DNA from: Clostridiales bacterium
GTDB taxonomy: Bacteria; Bacillota; Clostridia; Oscillospirales; Oscillospiraceae
Direction of reading: 5' to 3'
Assembly (NCBI GenBank): GCA_003533405.1
Contig: DQDL01000092.1
Coordinates: forward strand, 1,526-9,654
Length of the DNA: 8,129 nucleotides
Shown here: positions 6,520-8,129 of the stretch, piece after piece
How the letters are laid out: each line of letters begins with the position of its first letter
Numbering within the stretch: the stretch's first letter is position 1
Position numbers and translations under genes: made by a program
Notes under the pieces: generated by a model
What the model saw: only the letters and a program-made list of their open reading frames with translations
The model's database searches: none
What the model was told of the DNA's origin: nothing

Positions 6520-6553
6520 GCAAGGCGGGGCATCAGTCCCGTCTTGCGCTTTT
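6520..6553 (+). terminator. Intrinsic terminator-like hairpin between clpX and lon
   Basis: GCAAGGCGGG (6520-6529) pairs with CCCGTCTTGC (6538-6547), giving 10 pairs including one G-T wobble, with an 8-base loop. Two bases later comes TTTT (6550-6553). Of the three hairpins in the window it is the most terminator-like, although the T-run is short. It lies 12 bases after the clpX stop and 17 bases before the lon ATG, so any lon transcript started locally would need a promoter inside clpX or lon must depend on read-through. Confidence 0.6.
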
Positions 6554-6570
6554 CCCAAGAGGTTTTTTCT

Positions 6571-8129
6571 ATGAGTAATGTATTTGAGATCGAAACCCGT
6601 GCATTGCCCGTTTTGGCACTGCGCGGTCTTAACATATTTCCCAATATGCTCTTAAACTTTGATGTAGAGCGGCCTATATCCGTTGCGGCGCTCAATTCCG
6701 CAATGGACACCGATCAGGAGATATTCCTTGTGACGCAAAAGGATGTCACGACTGATCTGCCCGATGAGGGTGACCTTTACAAGGTCGGCGTTGTCTGCCG
6801 CATCCGTCAGCTTATACGCCAGCCCGGCTCAAAGCTGTGCAAGGTCATGGTCGAAGGTCTCCAGCGAGGCCGCATTGTGCAGATAACGGCAGCGTCTCCG
6901 CATTTCGTCGGTGAAATTCAACTTCTGCCCGATAAGCGTGAGCACTCTGACAGCGCAAGACGAGATGCGCTCATGCGCACCTGCATCGGCATGTTTGACG
7001 AGTATGTGCAGCTTGCGGGCAATATGCCGCCCGAGATGCTTCTGAGCATCGTTGTAAGCCGTGATCCGGGCTATGTCGCCGACTATATTGCGCACAATCT
7101 GCGCATCGATTACCGTGAAAAGCAGCAGCTTCTTGAGCAGCTTCATCCCCTGAAGCGCCTTGAAATGCTTGTGAAAACGCTCAGCCACGAGATCGAGGTC
7201 ATGACCATTGAGCAGGAGATCAATGATGCTACCAATGAGCAGATGAACCGCAACCAGCGTGAGTATTTCCTGCGTGAGCAGATGAAGGTCATCCAGCAGG
7301 AGCTCGGCGAGGACGACAGCTTTGACGATATCGGCGAGTACCGAAAAAAGATCCGTGCGCTCAAGCTCAGTCCCGAAATTGAGGAGAAGCTTTTAAAAGA
7401 GGTCTCCCACCTTGCAAAGCAGCCCTTCGGCTCGACCGAAGCGACCGTTATAAGAGGCTATCTCGACACCTGCCTTGAGCTTCCGTGGAATGTAAAGACC
7501 GAGGAGACCGACGATATCGAGCTTGCAAGAAAAATGCTCGACGAGGATCACTTCGGCCTTGAAAAGGTCAAGGAGCGTGTCATTGAATACCTTGCCGTGC
7601 GAAAGCTTGCACCCAAGGCAAACGGCAGCCTGCTGTGCCTTGTCGGCCCTCCGGGCACAGGCAAGACCAGTATCGCAATGTCCATTGCGAGGGCTACAAA
7701 TCGCAACTTGGTGCGCATTTCGCTCGGCGGCGTGCATGATGAAGCGGAGATACGAGGCCACCGCAAAACCTATGTCGGCTCAATGCCCGGCAGAATAATC
7801 GGCGGCATCAGGCAGGCCAAGAGCTCAAATCCCTTGATGGTTCTTGATGAGATCGATAAGCTAGGCTCGGACTACCGTGGCGATCCCTCGGCTGCACTTC
7901 TGGAAGCGCTCGACCCCGAGCAGAACAAGACCTTCAGGGACAACTTCCTTGAAGTGCCGTATGATCTTTCCGATGTGTTTTTCATCACAACGGCGAATAC
8001 GACCTCTACCATCCCCAGAGCGCTGCTTGACAGGATGGAGATAATCGAGCTTTCCAGCTACACCGACATGGAAAAGCTCAGCATCGCAAAGAACTACCTG
8101 CTGCCCAAGCAGCGCAAAAAGCACGGCCT
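6571..8129 (+). CDS. lon: ATP-dependent protease Lon (LonA type), N-terminal two thirds (3' end outside window)
   Basis: Lon is a homo-hexameric AAA+ serine protease that degrades misfolded and regulatory proteins in the cytoplasm. The frame is open from the ATG at 6571 to the window end (519 full codons). Visible parts are the N-terminal substrate-binding domain (about 8-205, starting LPVLALRGLNIFPNMLLNFDV) and a coiled-coil linker (about 220-255, including QREYFLREQMKVIQQELGE). The AAA+ module follows, with Walker A GPPGTGKT at 359-366, ISLGGVHDEAEIRGHRKTYVGSMPGRI, and Walker B LMVLDE at 422-427. The Ser-Lys peptidase domain would follow outside the window. The long N-domain marks it as LonA rather than membrane-bound LonB. 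AAGAGG (6557-6562) lies 8 bases before the ATG. Many clostridial clusters have lonB between clpX and lonA; here lon follows clpX directly. Confidence 0.97.
   Translation, partial: MSNVFEIETRALPVLALRGLNIFPNMLLNFDVERPISVAALNSAMDTDQEIFLVTQKDVTTDLPDEGDLYKVGVVCRIRQLIRQPGSKLCKVMVEGLQRGRIVQITAASPHFVGEIQLLPDKREHSDSARRDALMRTCIGMFDEYVQLAGNMPPEMLLSIVVSRDPGYVADYIAHNLRIDYREKQQLLEQLHPLKRLEMLVKTLSHEIEVMTIEQEINDATNEQMNRNQREYFLREQMKVIQQELGEDDSFDDIGEYRKKIRALKLSPEIEEKLLKEVSHLAKQPFGSTEATVIRGYLDTCLELPWNVKTEETDDIELARKMLDEDHFGLEKVKERVIEYLAVRKLAPKANGSLLCLVGPPGTGKTSIAMSIARATNRNLVRISLGGVHDEAEIRGHRKTYVGSMPGRIIGGIRQAKSSNPLMVLDEIDKLGSDYRGDPSAALLEALDPEQNKTFRDNFLEVPYDLSDVFFITTANTTSTIPRALLDRMEIIELSSYTDMEKLSIAKNYLLPKQRKKHG

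Noticed and set aside
5755..6558. 267-codon open frame on the - strand opposite clpX
   Set aside because: It is the antisense shadow of a highly conserved clpX, with no recognisable motifs and a start inside the clpX-lon hairpin region.
1..8129. Mobile elements, CRISPR arrays, tRNA or rRNA genes, riboswitches, or a defence or biosynthetic system
   Set aside because: Both strands are accounted for by housekeeping genes and spacers under 100 bases. No repeat arrays, tRNA-like folds, transposase motifs or composition breaks were seen.

Overview
The window reads as an ordinary, gene-dense chromosomal segment of a Gram-positive anaerobe of the Clostridia, most likely Ruminococcaceae/Oscillospirales. 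That placement is an inference from three things: the tig-clpP-clpX-lon gene order, the strong AGGAGG-type Shine-Dalgarno sites, and the clostridial style of the ClpP, trigger factor and DUF1540 proteins. Nothing here looks horizontally acquired. There are no transposases, integrases, tRNAs, CRISPR repeats or phage genes.

Left part (1-2197, + strand): the C-terminal part of ribonuclease HII (rnhB), a UPF0102/YraN nuclease-fold protein and a long-form threonine synthase (thrC). They are packed head to tail with a TGATG stop/start overlap and a 12-nt gap, so they look like one transcription unit that enters from upstream.

Middle part (2198-3169): a 60-residue cysteine-rich DUF1540 protein on the - strand converges on thrC and diverges from a calcineurin-like metallophosphoesterase on the + strand. 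A small perfect hairpin lies in the 26-nt gap between the convergent stops.

Right part (3170-8129, + strand): a protein quality-control block of trigger factor (tig), ClpP peptidase, ClpX unfoldase and LonA protease, the last truncated by the window end. Trigger factor receives nascent chains at the ribosome exit. ClpX unfolds substrates and feeds them into ClpP. Lon is an independent ATP-dependent protease. A good sigma-A promoter with an extended -10 precedes tig. Terminator-like hairpins sit between clpP and clpX and between clpX and lon, so the block is probably not a uniformly transcribed operon. A possible 6-bp pairing could mask the clpP ribosome binding site. No CtsR or CIRCE operator was seen by eye.

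I did not find a previously undescribed system. The items most worth a second look are the small DUF1540 gene, the RNA hairpins in the clpP-clpX-lon spacers and the possible RNA control of clpP translation. There is no gene-free stretch longer than about 100 bases.
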